From positions 62,001-126,000 of the forward strand of contig JBHIDJ010000001.1 in the NCBI GenBank assembly GCA_046760105.1: a DNA stretch of 64,000 nucleotides, in the 5' to 3' direction. A program made the position numbers and the translations under genes. Shown one piece after another: positions 9,266 to 18,557 of the stretch; position 1 is the stretch's first letter, and each line of letters opens with the position of its first letter. A model generated the notes under the pieces. It saw only the letters and a list, made by a program, of their open reading frames with translations. It was not told where the DNA came from and searched no databases. Source of the DNA: JBHIDJ01 sp046760105 (GTDB lineage: Bacteria > Pseudomonadota > Gammaproteobacteria > Acidiferrobacterales > SPGG2).

Positions 9266-10062
9266 ATAGGCGCTGGCTGGGTTACCTGGTCTTCGGTGTG
9301 GTGGCCTATCTGGTGTTTCTCGTCGCCACGGTACCCGCCAGCTGGTTGGCCTGGGGATTGCGCCAGTTAACCGATGGCATCGTAGCGATTGATCAGGGGC
9401 AAGGAAGCCTCTGGCACGGCACGGGTCGCCTGATCGTGTATCACCCGCGCGCCACAGCCCGCGACCTGGGCAAGACGGAATGGCGCATAAATCCGCTGTG
9501 GCTACCGGCTGCGCGCCTGCAACTTTACCTACAGGCGATCGGATCGGAGAGCAAGATCACCGGTAAGATCGGTGTCACCCCCAGTAAAATCATTATCCAA
9601 GACTCTCGCGTCTCCGCATCCGCTCAATTTGCGAGCGAGCTGTACGCACCTGCGAAATTGCTTTCGCCAAAGGGGCAGCTGCGTCTCGATGCCAAGCAAC
9701 TCACGCTCGAGCGCAGCGGCGTCCAGGGCAACGCACAGCTCTTTTGGAATAACGCCGGTAGCGGGCTCTCGAGCGTGCAGCCGCTCGGTGACTATCGCGT
9801 GGACGTCACCGGCAAGGGCGAGAGCGCCGTGCTTAAACTCACCACGCTGCGCGGCGCCCTGGAGGTAAACGGCCAGGGACGTTGGCAGATCCTGAAAGGC
9901 GGCGAGCTTCAGCTAAACGGCTTTGCCAGAGCGAAGACACGCACACAGGAACTCGAGCCACTGCTCAAGCTGCTAGGCAGAAGTCGAGGCGGAGGCCGGC
10001 GTTCATTTAGGCTGAAAACGCGACTGGCCCTCCCCTTCGGCCCCTCCACCCCCTCTCCCTAG
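9262..10062 (+). CDS. gspN: Type II secretion protein GspN
   Basis: Bitopic T2SS accessory protein found in many but not all systems. It has one N-terminal membrane helix (about residues 8-28) and a beta-rich periplasmic domain; the GSLWHGTG and LKTTLRG-type segments are typical of GspN. The predicted C-terminus (about the last 12 residues, Pro/Ser-rich) is encoded by a C-rich intergenic repeat element rather than by family sequence, so the stop seems to have been supplied by the element. It is the last gene of the operon; no gspO follows. Confidence 0.85.
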   Translation: MNRRWLGYLVFGVVAYLVFLVATVPASWLAWGLRQLTDGIVAIDQGQGSLWHGTGRLIVYHPRATARDLGKTEWRINPLWLPAARLQLYLQAIGSESKITGKIGVTPSKIIIQDSRVSASAQFASELYAPAKLLSPKGQLRLDAKQLTLERSGVQGNAQLFWNNAGSGLSSVQPLGDYRVDVTGKGESAVLKLTTLRGALEVNGQGRWQILKGGELQLNGFARAKTRTQELEPLLKLLGRSRGGGRRSFRLKTRLALPFGPSTPSP

Positions 10063-10084
10063 CCCCCTCCCACAAGGGGAGGGG
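10032..10084 (+). repeat. C-rich hairpin element, left copy of an inverted pair
   Basis: A pyrimidine-rich tract is followed by a hairpin of the form CCCCTCCC-acaa-GGGGAGGGG. The reverse complement of the same element occurs at 10218-10283. The left copy overlaps the 3' end of gspN and the right copy the 3' end of rnhB. The elements could act as bidirectional transcription terminators between these convergent genes. Confidence 0.7.
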
Positions 10085-10217
10085 GAATTAAGATTTCTCT
10101 CCGACTAGCCCGAGCATGCGAGTGTCAGTGGGATTTTGCTATCTTAGTTTATTAAAATCAAATACTTATAAATTTCAGTAAAAGTTACTTCGAGCTTCCT
10201 TCCAATGCGGATGAGCT

Positions 10218-10283
10218 ACTTACTCCCTCCCCGCTTGTCGGGGGAGGTTAGGAGGGGGTACGAGAGGGGGTTAGGGGGAGGGT
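10218..10283 (-). repeat. C-rich hairpin element, right copy of an inverted pair
   Basis: Read on the minus strand, this has the same tract-plus-hairpin plan as 10032-10084. It contributes the last dozen or so codons of rnhB. Between the two copies lies an AT-rich stretch (about 10135-10190) in which I see no gene. Confidence 0.7.
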
Positions 10284-10862
10284 ACCCAGTACACGGCGCA
10301 CAGGCGCGAAGCTGCACCGGTGCACAGGGCTCACGCCGTATATCTCCAATGCCAGCAGGTGTACCGATGTCGGATACCCCTTGTGTCGCGAAAACCCGTA
10401 ACCGGGGTACTTCGTATCCAGCGCTCGCATCTCGGTGTCGCGCGCGACCTTCGCCAATATCGACGCAGCTGCAATCGCGGGTACGATTACATCACCTCTA
10501 ACGATGGTTTCTACCGCGCAAGCCAATGGCGGTGCTCGGTTGCCATCGACCAACACAATGCTCGCGGGAAACTGCAACGCTTCTACCGCCCGCTTCATTG
10601 CCAACAGGCTCGCTTGCAGGATGTTCAATTGATCGATGTCGTCCACCTCGGCGCGACCCAGGGCCCAACACAGCGCCCGCCGCTTGATTGCGTGCGCCAA
10701 AATATCGCGTTGTTTGGGGGTCAGTGTCTTAGAATCAGCAAGACCGGGAATCGGTCTTTGCGCATCCAAAATAACCGCTGCCGCCAACACCGGCCCGGCC
10801 AACGGGCCGCGTCCCGCCTCGTCGACGCCGGCTACCAACGTCCTGTGTGCGCTAAGCTGCAC
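10248..10862 (-). CDS. rnhB: Ribonuclease HII
   Basis: Endonuclease that removes ribonucleotides from DNA and cleaves RNA in RNA-DNA hybrids. The N-terminal GVDEAGRGPLAGPV motif holds the catalytic Asp-Glu pair; VLVDGN and the DTKYPGYGFSRHKGYPT segment are also typical. Translation starts at GTG. It is last in the lpx cluster, 33 bp after lpxB, as in many gammaproteobacteria. The native fold should end near HRCSFAPVRRVL; the remaining tail (GTLPLTPSRTPS) is translated from the C-rich repeat. Confidence 0.95.
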   Translation of the reverse strand: MQLSAHRTLVAGVDEAGRGPLAGPVLAAAVILDAQRPIPGLADSKTLTPKQRDILAHAIKRRALCWALGRAEVDDIDQLNILQASLLAMKRAVEALQFPASIVLVDGNRAPPLACAVETIVRGDVIVPAIAAASILAKVARDTEMRALDTKYPGYGFSRHKGYPTSVHLLALEIYGVSPVHRCSFAPVRRVLGTLPLTPSRTPS

Positions 10863-10895
10863 TTGTGTCTATAGAACGTCACCTACATAACACCA

Positions 10896-12068
10896 CTAGG
10901 CACGCGTCATTTGCGTTTGCAATACGTCCAGCACGGCGTCGGCGGCCCGTTCATTGGCGTTGCGGCGCAGCTGCGCATGCATGTCGCGTAGCGTTTCGAT
11001 CACCGATTTCGCCTGTTCTGGATTGCGCAGATAATACTCCACCGCCTTGCCCAGCTTTTCGGGAACAGCATCCTGTTGTATTAGTTCTGGAACAACCTCA
11101 TAACCCGCGAGGTTGTTTGGCATCGAATACAGCTTGATGTGGGCAAACATCTTTACCAGCAAAAAGGTAATAAACGACAGCTTATACGTAACCACCATGA
11201 GACGACGCAACAAGGCCGCCTCGAGCGCTGCTGTACCGGACGCGAGTAATACGACATCCGAGGCAGCCATTGCTTCACGCGATTGACCATCAAGGTACGT
11301 AAGCGACAAGAGGCTTGTCGTACGTGATTTCATTGCCTGCTCGAAAATTTCGCGAGTCTCGCGACTAACAAAAGGCACAACGAAATGCGTTGACGGGTTT
11401 CGCTGATGCAACCACTCGGCTGTGTCAACGAACAGGTTAGCGTGCCGTTTCAGTTCGTTCATGCGACTGCCCGGCAACAACGCGATTATCTTTCCATCCT
11501 CCGGCAGTCCGAGCCGTCTGCGATAGTTTTCTTGATCCACTTTCTCCTCGATCTCGTCAGCCAGCGGGTGACCGACGAACGTAACTGGCATTTTGCGCTC
11601 TTCGTAGTACTTGGCTTCAAACGGGAACAAGGTAAGCATACGATCAACGGCCTTCTTTATCTTGTGTATCCGATAACTACGCCATGCCCACACCGTCGGG
11701 CTGACGTAGTGAACCGTCGATATGCCTGCCTCCTTCAGCCTGCGCTCCAGCCCCAGATTGAAATCCGGTACGTCGATGCCGATAAATAGATCCGGTGGGT
11801 CATTGAGAAAATGTCTGATCAGGTCCTTGCGCATCCACCTAATCTGGGGATATTTCCCGACCGCCTCCATCAGCCCGATGATAGACAGCCATTCCATAGG
11901 AAACATACCCTTGCAGCCTTCGGCCTCCATTTGCTCCCCGCACACGCCTTCAAACCGCGCGTTTGGAAGTCGCTTTTTCAGGGCCTTAATCAGGCCCGCG
12001 CCGAGAATATCGCCAGATACCTCCCCGGCGACCACTCCGATCTTTACCGGCGCATCCAAACTTGTCAC
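10896..12068 (-). CDS. lpxB: Lipid-A-disaccharide synthase
   Basis: Inner-membrane-associated GT-B glycosyltransferase that joins UDP-diacylglucosamine and lipid X into the lipid A disaccharide. Diagnostic segments are GEVSGDILGAGL at the N-terminus, YVSPTVWAWR in the middle and LLASGTAALEAAL in the nucleotide-binding half. Length is 390 residues, close to the usual 380-390. The start is GTG, one base after the lpxA stop. Confidence 0.96.
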   Translation of the reverse strand: MTSLDAPVKIGVVAGEVSGDILGAGLIKALKKRLPNARFEGVCGEQMEAEGCKGMFPMEWLSIIGLMEAVGKYPQIRWMRKDLIRHFLNDPPDLFIGIDVPDFNLGLERRLKEAGISTVHYVSPTVWAWRSYRIHKIKKAVDRMLTLFPFEAKYYEERKMPVTFVGHPLADEIEEKVDQENYRRRLGLPEDGKIIALLPGSRMNELKRHANLFVDTAEWLHQRNPSTHFVVPFVSRETREIFEQAMKSRTTSLLSLTYLDGQSREAMAASDVVLLASGTAALEAALLRRLMVVTYKLSFITFLLVKMFAHIKLYSMPNNLAGYEVVPELIQQDAVPEKLGKAVEYYLRNPEQAKSVIETLRDMHAQLRRNANERAADAVLDVLQTQMTRA

Positions 12069-12069
12069 G

Positions 12070-12840
12070 CTACCGAACGATGCCGCGCTCAGACGACTTG
12101 ATGAATGACATCAAATGTTCAATCTCTGAGTGGTCGCGGGCACTCGCCGAGAGTGTCTCCAAGGCTTCACTGATCTGGAGACCAGACTTGTAAATGACCT
12201 TATAGGCGTGGCGTAAGGCATCGATCGTCGCAGGTGAAAACTGTCTGCGCTTTAAACCACGCACGTTGATCCCGTGCGGTACAGCCGTATTGCCCGCGAC
12301 CAGGATGTAGGGCGGAACATCTTTGAACACGATTGTCCCGAGCGCCGTCATGCAGTGCGCACCCAGCCGGCAAAACTGATGCACCGCTGTGAAACCGCCC
12401 AAGAACGCGTAATTGCCGACCGCCACATGGCCAGCCACGCTTGCACAATTCGCAAAGATCGTGTGGTCGCTGACGACACAGTCGTGGGCGATATGAGCAT
12501 AGGCCATCAGAAAGTTATCGTTACCCATGCGAGTAACTCCGTGACCTTCTGCCGTACCCCGATTCAGCGTGCAGTACTCACGGATAGTATTGCGATCACC
12601 GATTTCGAGGCGGGTCGGCTGATCTCGATAATCGACATGCTGTGGCGCTTCACCTATTGAACAGAATTGGTAGATCCTGTTGTCTCGCCCGACCCGGGTC
12701 GACCCCTTTATAACAACATGTGGTCCTATCCACGTGTTATCGTCGATCTCTACACCAGGTCCGATTATAGAAAACGGACCAATGTGCACATCTTTCCCTA
12801 CCTTCGCCCCGCGATCGACGATGGCTTGCGGATGAATCAC
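12070..12840 (-). CDS. lpxA: UDP-N-acetylglucosamine acyltransferase
   Basis: First enzyme of lipid A synthesis, transferring a 3-hydroxyacyl chain from acyl carrier protein to UDP-GlcNAc. Hexapeptide repeats forming a left-handed beta helix fill the first two thirds, including the HIAHDC segment with the catalytic His; a helical C-terminal domain follows. Length 256 residues, family norm about 262. It starts with GTG overlapping the fabZ stop by 4 bp (GTGA). Confidence 0.96.
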   Translation of the reverse strand: MIHPQAIVDRGAKVGKDVHIGPFSIIGPGVEIDDNTWIGPHVVIKGSTRVGRDNRIYQFCSIGEAPQHVDYRDQPTRLEIGDRNTIREYCTLNRGTAEGHGVTRMGNDNFLMAYAHIAHDCVVSDHTIFANCASVAGHVAVGNYAFLGGFTAVHQFCRLGAHCMTALGTIVFKDVPPYILVAGNTAVPHGINVRGLKRRQFSPATIDALRHAYKVIYKSGLQISEALETLSASARDHSEIEHLMSFIKSSERGIVR

Positions 12841-13286
12841 TCAAAGATTTCCCTGTAGGTATTCATGATTTCCGCGCTGACGCACAGCTCCTGATCAACG
12901 TGGGCAGCTGCGTCGAACTTCCAGATTCCTTTCATCTTGCGCGTGACTGACACGGTCAGTGTAAGCTGGTCGCCCGGTTCCACAGGACGCCGGAAGCGTG
13001 CTTTGTCCACACCCACAAGGTACACGGCGCCGCTCTCGCTGGGAGCGAGGCCTGTACTCTTGAGGGCGAGAATACCGCTCGCCTGTGCCAGCGCTTCAAT
13101 CACCAACACCCCAGGCATCACGGGATGACGCGGGAAATGTCCTTGGAAAAACGGCTCGTTAATAGTGACGTTCTTTATCGCAGTCAACGACTCGTCTGGT
13201 CTACATTCGATGACGCGATCGATTAGCAGGAAGGGATATCGATGCGGAAGGCACCGTAATATGTTGCCGATCTCTAGGTCGCTCAA
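12837..13286 (-). CDS. fabZ: 3-hydroxyacyl-[ACP] dehydratase FabZ
   Basis: Hot-dog-fold dehydratase of fatty acid elongation that shares its 3-hydroxyacyl-ACP substrate with LpxA and LpxD. The catalytic region GHFPRHPVMPGVLVIEALAQ carries the His and Glu of the active site. Length 149 residues. The start appears to be TTG, overlapping the lpxD stop by 4 bp (TTGA); no better start fits the family N-terminus. Confidence 0.95.
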   Translation of the reverse strand: MSDLEIGNILRCLPHRYPFLLIDRVIECRPDESLTAIKNVTINEPFFQGHFPRHPVMPGVLVIEALAQASGILALKSTGLAPSESGAVYLVGVDKARFRRPVEPGDQLTLTVSVTRKMKGIWKFDAAAHVDQELCVSAEIMNTYREIFE

Positions 13287-14317
13287 GTTTTACTCGCCCC
13301 GGATAGCCGTCGTACTTCCTGCTCCAACACCTTAAGGCGTTTGGCCATGCCATCTAGCTGTAGCAGTCTTATGATGCTCCGATTCCACTTGGTTGCAGGC
13401 TCGGCCTTTAGGCTCGATGAATACGTGCCGGACTTGGTAATTGAACGTGTAACGCTTGAACCGATAGCGATCTGTACGTCATCCGCAATCTCAAGATGAT
13501 CGGCGAACGTCACCTGCCCGCCAACGGCGCAACGCTTGCCAACGTGCGTACTACCGGCTATGCCCACACAACCCGCTATCGCCGTGTGTTCCCCGATCGA
13601 AACGTTATGTCCAATCTGTATCAGGTTGTCCAGCTTCACGCCATCGCCGATGATGGTGTCGTCGAGTGCGCCACGGTCAATCGCCGTGTTGGCACCGATT
13701 TCAACGTTATCGCCGATGCGCACGCGGCCTAGCTGCGGAATCTTTACCCATTGCTCTTCGTTCCGTACATAGCCGAAGCCATCGCCACCGATGACTACCC
13801 CCGGATGGACCATACAGCTCTTACCGATAATACAGTCGTGGTTCAGAACGACTCGCACGGCCAGCCGGGTATGCTCGCCGACCACCGCCCTTTCTCCGAT
13901 GTAACATCCAGGGCCCACGAATACATTGCTCTCGACCACGGCCCCTGCTTCTACCACACTGTGTGGTCCAATCCACGCGCTACTTGCGACGTTTGCTTGC
14001 TTATCGACAAACGCTGTCGGATGCACACCAGGTTGAAAAGACTTGTGTGGGTTTAGCAACGTGGCAACCATAGCAAAACACAGGCGTGGGTTATCGACAA
14101 CAAGTGCAGTGCCAGCATACTGCTTGGCATCACCTGCCCTCAATATTACTGCTCCTGCCGCCGTCCTAGCGAGCGCTTCATAGTATTCTTTGCTCGCCAC
14201 ATAAGCAATATCGCGTGCACCAGCTCTGTCGAGGGTTGCAACGCCGCGTATCTCTACATTGAAATTACCCCGGATTTCGCCGTTAAAGCGTTGCGCCAGC
14301 TCAGCGAGTTTAACCAT
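13283..14317 (-). CDS. lpxD: UDP-3-O-(3-hydroxyacyl)glucosamine N-acyltransferase
   Basis: Third acyl-transfer step of lipid A synthesis. It has an N-terminal uridine-binding domain, a hexapeptide-repeat beta helix containing LIQIGHNVSIGEH with the catalytic His, and a C-terminal helix. Length 344 residues from the ATG at 14317, which shares one base with the skp stop (TGATG); a GTG one codon upstream is a less likely start. Confidence 0.96.
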   Translation of the reverse strand: MVKLAELAQRFNGEIRGNFNVEIRGVATLDRAGARDIAYVASKEYYEALARTAAGAVILRAGDAKQYAGTALVVDNPRLCFAMVATLLNPHKSFQPGVHPTAFVDKQANVASSAWIGPHSVVEAGAVVESNVFVGPGCYIGERAVVGEHTRLAVRVVLNHDCIIGKSCMVHPGVVIGGDGFGYVRNEEQWVKIPQLGRVRIGDNVEIGANTAIDRGALDDTIIGDGVKLDNLIQIGHNVSIGEHTAIAGCVGIAGSTHVGKRCAVGGQVTFADHLEIADDVQIAIGSSVTRSITKSGTYSSSLKAEPATKWNRSIIRLLQLDGMAKRLKVLEQEVRRLSGASKT

Positions 14318-14847
14318 CACTCATTTTTCGACTTTTGATTGAGTTTTTCTAGAACCTTATCGGTAATATCGATCGTGCTACTGGCATAGATTGTCCCTTC
14401 ATGAAGGACTAGATCGTAGTTCTCTTGTTTAGCGATCTCAACAATGGCCTTTTTGACAAGCTTCTGTAGGACCGCTAACTCCTCGTTTCGTCGCAGGTTG
14501 TAGTCTTCCCTGAATTCTTGCGTTGCGCGCCTTAGATCGCGCCTCAATACCAATATCTCGCGCTCCTTGGAACTTCTCTGCGATTCTGCCATGACCAGGG
14601 CGTTTTTCTCGAGGTCCTCTTCCATCGCCCTTATATTGTTTTGCATCGACACAAGTTTCTTGTCGCGAGGTCCGAACTCGGACTCGAGCTTTTTCAATGC
14701 TGCTTCGCCTTGTGGTGCTTGTTCGATAACCTTGACTGCATTGACATAGCCGATCTTGAGTTCCGCGGCGGGCGTGCTTGTTGGGAGGCACAAAGCGTAA
14801 ACCAGCAGCATAATGGTAAAATTTTGGAGAACAGCTTTTTTTTCCAA
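14317..14847 (-). CDS. skp: Periplasmic chaperone Skp/OmpH
   Basis: Periplasmic trimeric chaperone that holds unfolded outer-membrane proteins for BamA. A signal peptide ending near PTSTPAA is followed by the KIGYVNAVKVIEQAPQG strand and a long charged coiled coil (about residues 55-150) that forms the chaperone tentacles. The start is TTG, supported by an AGGAG at suitable distance. The TTG is followed by GG and eight A, a run where slippage could occur. Gene order bamA-skp-lpxD is the classical one. Confidence 0.93.
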   Translation of the reverse strand: MEKKAVLQNFTIMLLVYALCLPTSTPAAELKIGYVNAVKVIEQAPQGEAALKKLESEFGPRDKKLVSMQNNIRAMEEDLEKNALVMAESQRSSKEREILVLRRDLRRATQEFREDYNLRRNEELAVLQKLVKKAIVEIAKQENYDLVLHEGTIYASSTIDITDKVLEKLNQKSKNE

Positions 14848-14864
14848 GGCTCGCTCCTGTTCGA

Positions 14865-17162
14865 TTAATTAAATGGAACGCCTAAAGTGAACTGTAGTGT
14901 CTCGGTTTCATCTTGCGGCTCATCGTTCAAGGGTGACGCAATGCTGATCGCCAGGGGTCCCACCGGGCTGAACCAATTAAACGCCAATCCCATGGAGTAA
15001 CGCAACTCTCCCAGATCTATGTCTTCGCCCGGCCCAGGGCCCGGCCCGTATACCTGACCGGCGTCCACAAACACACTGAGCCGCATCGACCTATTCCCAG
15101 GCTGCGCGCCTGGCAGCGGGAATATATACTCCAGATTCCCCAACACCCGCCTGCTTCCCCCGATCGGGTCGAACGGCGGCCGAGTATCGCGTGGCCCCAG
15201 CGATCGGGACTCATAACCGCGCACGGAGCGGGTACCCCCGGCAAAGAAATTCTCATAAAACGGTAAATCCTCCGTATCGCCATAACCGTCACCCAAACCC
15301 AGTTCACCTTTAATACGGAATGAAGTGCGCCTGCTCACGGGCCAGTAACGAGACGCCGAGTAGGTGAGCTTATAGTACTCCAGCTCGCTGCCGGGTACTG
15401 CGAGCTCTGCCGAGATGCGTTGGGTCGCCCCTCTACTGGGAAAGATTCTACGATCCAGCGAATTCTGCGACCAACCTACGGTTGTCAGGAGCACTGCATT
15501 TTCTTCCCCGTTAGCGGCTACGAAATCCTGTGCTACCTGCGCGCTGTCGGCATCGACACCGATCTCGGTGTTCTGCAGGTCAAAACCGAGGTTAAGCGTG
15601 CGTGCCTCACTGAGCGGGAGCCCGAAGAATATACCACCACCCACAGTCTCCGTATCATAGGCTGCGAGATCCTGCTCCGCCGCGTCAAAATCGCTGTAAA
15701 ACCCTCTGAAACCTCTGCTTATACCGCCTTTCCTGTAATAAGGATTAACGTAGCGAACATTGAGAAACGTATTGGAACTACTGTTATCCAGGCTAACGGC
15801 AAGTTCCCGGCCAGTCCCGAACAAGTTAGTCTCCCTCACGCTCGCATTGAACAATATACCATCGGAGTCAGAAAAACCCACACCAAACAGAAGATTACCA
15901 GTAAGCCGCTCCTTGACAGTAACATTCACGTCCACCTGATCCGGACTGCCGGGTACCGGTGGCGTTTCAATAGTCACCTCGTCGAAAAAACCTGTCCGTT
16001 GCAATCTTTCACGCGATCGCTGAATTTTTCCTGTTGAAAACCAGCCGCCTTCGAGTTGGCGCATCTCGCGCCTAAGCACCTCATCATGTGTAGAGGTATT
16101 GCCCGAAAAGTTTATTCGACGTACATAGACGCGTTTCCCCGGATCAACGAAAAAAGTGAATGCGACAGTGGCATTTTCCCTATCAACGTCTGGTATAGCA
16201 TTGATATTCGCAAACGCGTAACCTTCGTTGCCTAACTTATCGCTGATATTCTTTGTTATCTCAGTGATTCGCCTGCGCGAAAAAACATCACCAGGCTTAA
16301 TCGTGATGAACTGGCGTAGCTCACCCTCTGGAACAACCATCTGGCCGGAAAGTGTCACATCCGAAATAGTGAATTTCTTACCTTCTGACAGATTCACAGT
16401 GATATAGATCTGCTCCTTGTCGGGCGTGATGGAGACCTGGGTGGAGGTGATATCAAACTCCAGAAAGCCCTGATCCTGATAAAAGTTTCGTAGTCGTTCC
16501 AAATCACCAACCAGCTCCTGTCGTGAGTACTGGTTCTTCTTGCCAAATAGGCCGCCCTTCGTGCGCAGCCTGAAAAGCTTCAACAACTCCTTATCCGTGA
16601 ATTGACGGTTATTAACGATGTTGATTTCCCGTATTCTTGCTGTACGACCCTCTCTGACCTCAATATCAACCGCAACCCGATTGCGCTCCAGTGGCGTGAC
16701 AGTGGGCCTTATCTTTACGGAGTAACGTCCACGGCCAAAATACTGGCGCTCGAGTTCCTGTTCGATCTGCTCCAGCAATGAGCGGTTAAAGACACGACCT
16801 TCGACAAATCCTATATCACGCAAGCTCTTCTTCAAGTCCGCGTCCGAGATCTCACGCGTGCCAGATATGTTGATGCTGGCAATCGCGGGTCTCTCAATGA
16901 CCGTGACGACGAGCACATTACCTTCACGCTCCAGGCGAATGTCTGCAAAAAACCCTGTTTTGAAAAGCGCGCGGATGGCTTCCTGGGCTCTTTTCTCTGT
17001 CAAGGTTTCTCCCACCTTGATGGGCAAATAGTTGAACACTGTGCCGGGCGAAATCCGCTGCACACCTTCGACACGGATGTCCTCAACCGGGAAAGGCTCA
17101 ACGGCGTTAGCGGGTGCGACATAGAGGACACACGCAAACAGCGCCGCAAAAACTCTGTGCAT
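14865..17162 (-). CDS. bamA: Outer-membrane protein assembly factor BamA
   Basis: Central component of the BAM complex that inserts beta-barrel proteins into the outer membrane. A signal peptide (cleavage near ANA) precedes five POTRA domains (about residues 24-420) and a 16-strand Omp85 barrel containing the conserved VRGY of loop 6. Length 765 residues. The last residues are GVPFN, so the chain ends one residue after the aromatic expected at the C-terminus. BamB is encoded elsewhere in this window. Confidence 0.97.
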   Translation of the reverse strand: MHRVFAALFACVLYVAPANAVEPFPVEDIRVEGVQRISPGTVFNYLPIKVGETLTEKRAQEAIRALFKTGFFADIRLEREGNVLVVTVIERPAIASINISGTREISDADLKKSLRDIGFVEGRVFNRSLLEQIEQELERQYFGRGRYSVKIRPTVTPLERNRVAVDIEVREGRTARIREINIVNNRQFTDKELLKLFRLRTKGGLFGKKNQYSRQELVGDLERLRNFYQDQGFLEFDITSTQVSITPDKEQIYITVNLSEGKKFTISDVTLSGQMVVPEGELRQFITIKPGDVFSRRRITEITKNISDKLGNEGYAFANINAIPDVDRENATVAFTFFVDPGKRVYVRRINFSGNTSTHDEVLRREMRQLEGGWFSTGKIQRSRERLQRTGFFDEVTIETPPVPGSPDQVDVNVTVKERLTGNLLFGVGFSDSDGILFNASVRETNLFGTGRELAVSLDNSSSNTFLNVRYVNPYYRKGGISRGFRGFYSDFDAAEQDLAAYDTETVGGGIFFGLPLSEARTLNLGFDLQNTEIGVDADSAQVAQDFVAANGEENAVLLTTVGWSQNSLDRRIFPSRGATQRISAELAVPGSELEYYKLTYSASRYWPVSRRTSFRIKGELGLGDGYGDTEDLPFYENFFAGGTRSVRGYESRSLGPRDTRPPFDPIGGSRRVLGNLEYIFPLPGAQPGNRSMRLSVFVDAGQVYGPGPGPGEDIDLGELRYSMGLAFNWFSPVGPLAISIASPLNDEPQDETETLQFTLGVPFN

Positions 17163-17195
17163 GTTTCTCCTAGCGCTTGGAGAAGCCTAGAAGGG

Positions 17196-18557
17196 TTACT
17201 GAAAGATTCGTGTGAAATCGTTGTAGAAAGCTAACATCATAAGGCCGATGAGAAGCAATATTCCAAACTGCTGACCCCAGATCATCACACGCTCGGAAAC
17301 GGGGCTGCCTTTTATAGCCTCGATGAAGTAGTACAACAGATGTCCTCCATCGAGCACCGGTATCGGTAAAAGATTCAGGACTCCCAGGCTGATGCTGACC
17401 ACAGCCAGGAACATTATAAATCGATCGGGGCCCACCTTTGCGGTATGACCCGCATACTGCGCGATAGTCAGCGGTCCGCTGATGTTCTTGGTGGACACCT
17501 CAAGCTGCAGCATCTTGATCAGCATTTTCACCGTAAGCACTGACATCGACCACGTGCTGGTTATTCCTTCGACCACGGCTTGCCCCAGTCCAAAACGCAC
17601 CCGCACCCGTAACTCTGCGGGAATTTCCGCGTAGCGGGGCCGGATTTTGATCTGACCCACGGTCTCACCATTTCGTTTCACCGGCTCAGGTGTGACGTCA
17701 AAGGTTATGAGTTCACCCGCGCGATCCACGGTTATACGGACGTTTTTGCCCGCCTTTGGGCTTATGCCCTTAACCACATCTTCCCAAGACTCGATTGGTT
17801 TTCCATCGATCTTCGCTATACGGTCACCGACCTGTATGCCAGCGTTTAATGCCGGGCCATCGCCGATCGCGCCGATAACGGGCACAATCTCCGGAATGTA
17901 GCCGTACAAGCCCAGGCCCCTCTCCAACAGTCCTGCATTGATCTGGCTGGGCGGCAGGTTGGAGAGGTCGAGGACCCGTGTGCGAACCGCGCCTTCCGGG
18001 TCGCGCACCTCAACTTGGACCTTACGTCCGTTTAGCGCGCGCTCAAATAAACGCAACCGCCGATGATCCCAGCTCAAGACTTCTTTCCCGTCAATGGCGA
18101 GCAGTTCATCGCCAATCCTGAAACCGCCCTGCTCCGCAATCGAACCTTCGATAACCCTGCCAACAATCGGCTTAATGCCATCTATGCCTACCGTGTACAA
18201 GACCGAGTACGCCAACACGGCAAACAGGAAGTTAAACAGCGGTCCGGCCACAACGATGGCGACACGCTTGGGTATCGACTGGCGGTTAAACGCTCGCTCT
18301 TTGTCTGCCTCGGGGACATCGCCCTCTGTTTCATCTAGCATCTTGACATAGCCGCCAAGCGGTAGCGCGGCGACCACCAGCTCGGTCTGATCCCTACCGA
18401 AACGACGAACCCACAACGGTTTACCGAAACCGATAGAGAAACGTAATACCTTGACACCGAGTCTTTTTGCGACCCAGTAATGTCCGAACTCGTGAAACGC
18501 AATCAAAATGCCGAGCGCAACGATGAATGCGATAACAGTATAAATGATATCGATCAC
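17196..18557 (-). CDS. rseP: Site-2 intramembrane protease RseP
   Basis: Zinc metalloprotease of the inner membrane that cleaves anti-sigma factors and signal-peptide remnants inside the membrane. The HEFGH zinc motif is at residues 22-26 in the first helix; two PDZ domains follow (about 115-190 and 205-285), and the NLLPIPVLDGG motif gives the third zinc ligand near the C-terminus. Length 453 residues. Starts with GTG, overlapping the dxr stop by 4 bp. Whether it acts on the anti-sigma protein encoded at 37923-39146 is unknown. Confidence 0.96.
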   Translation of the reverse strand: MIDIIYTVIAFIVALGILIAFHEFGHYWVAKRLGVKVLRFSIGFGKPLWVRRFGRDQTELVVAALPLGGYVKMLDETEGDVPEADKERAFNRQSIPKRVAIVVAGPLFNFLFAVLAYSVLYTVGIDGIKPIVGRVIEGSIAEQGGFRIGDELLAIDGKEVLSWDHRRLRLFERALNGRKVQVEVRDPEGAVRTRVLDLSNLPPSQINAGLLERGLGLYGYIPEIVPVIGAIGDGPALNAGIQVGDRIAKIDGKPIESWEDVVKGISPKAGKNVRITVDRAGELITFDVTPEPVKRNGETVGQIKIRPRYAEIPAELRVRVRFGLGQAVVEGITSTWSMSVLTVKMLIKMLQLEVSTKNISGPLTIAQYAGHTAKVGPDRFIMFLAVVSISLGVLNLLPIPVLDGGHLLYYFIEAIKGSPVSERVMIWGQQFGILLLIGLMMLAFYNDFTRIFQ

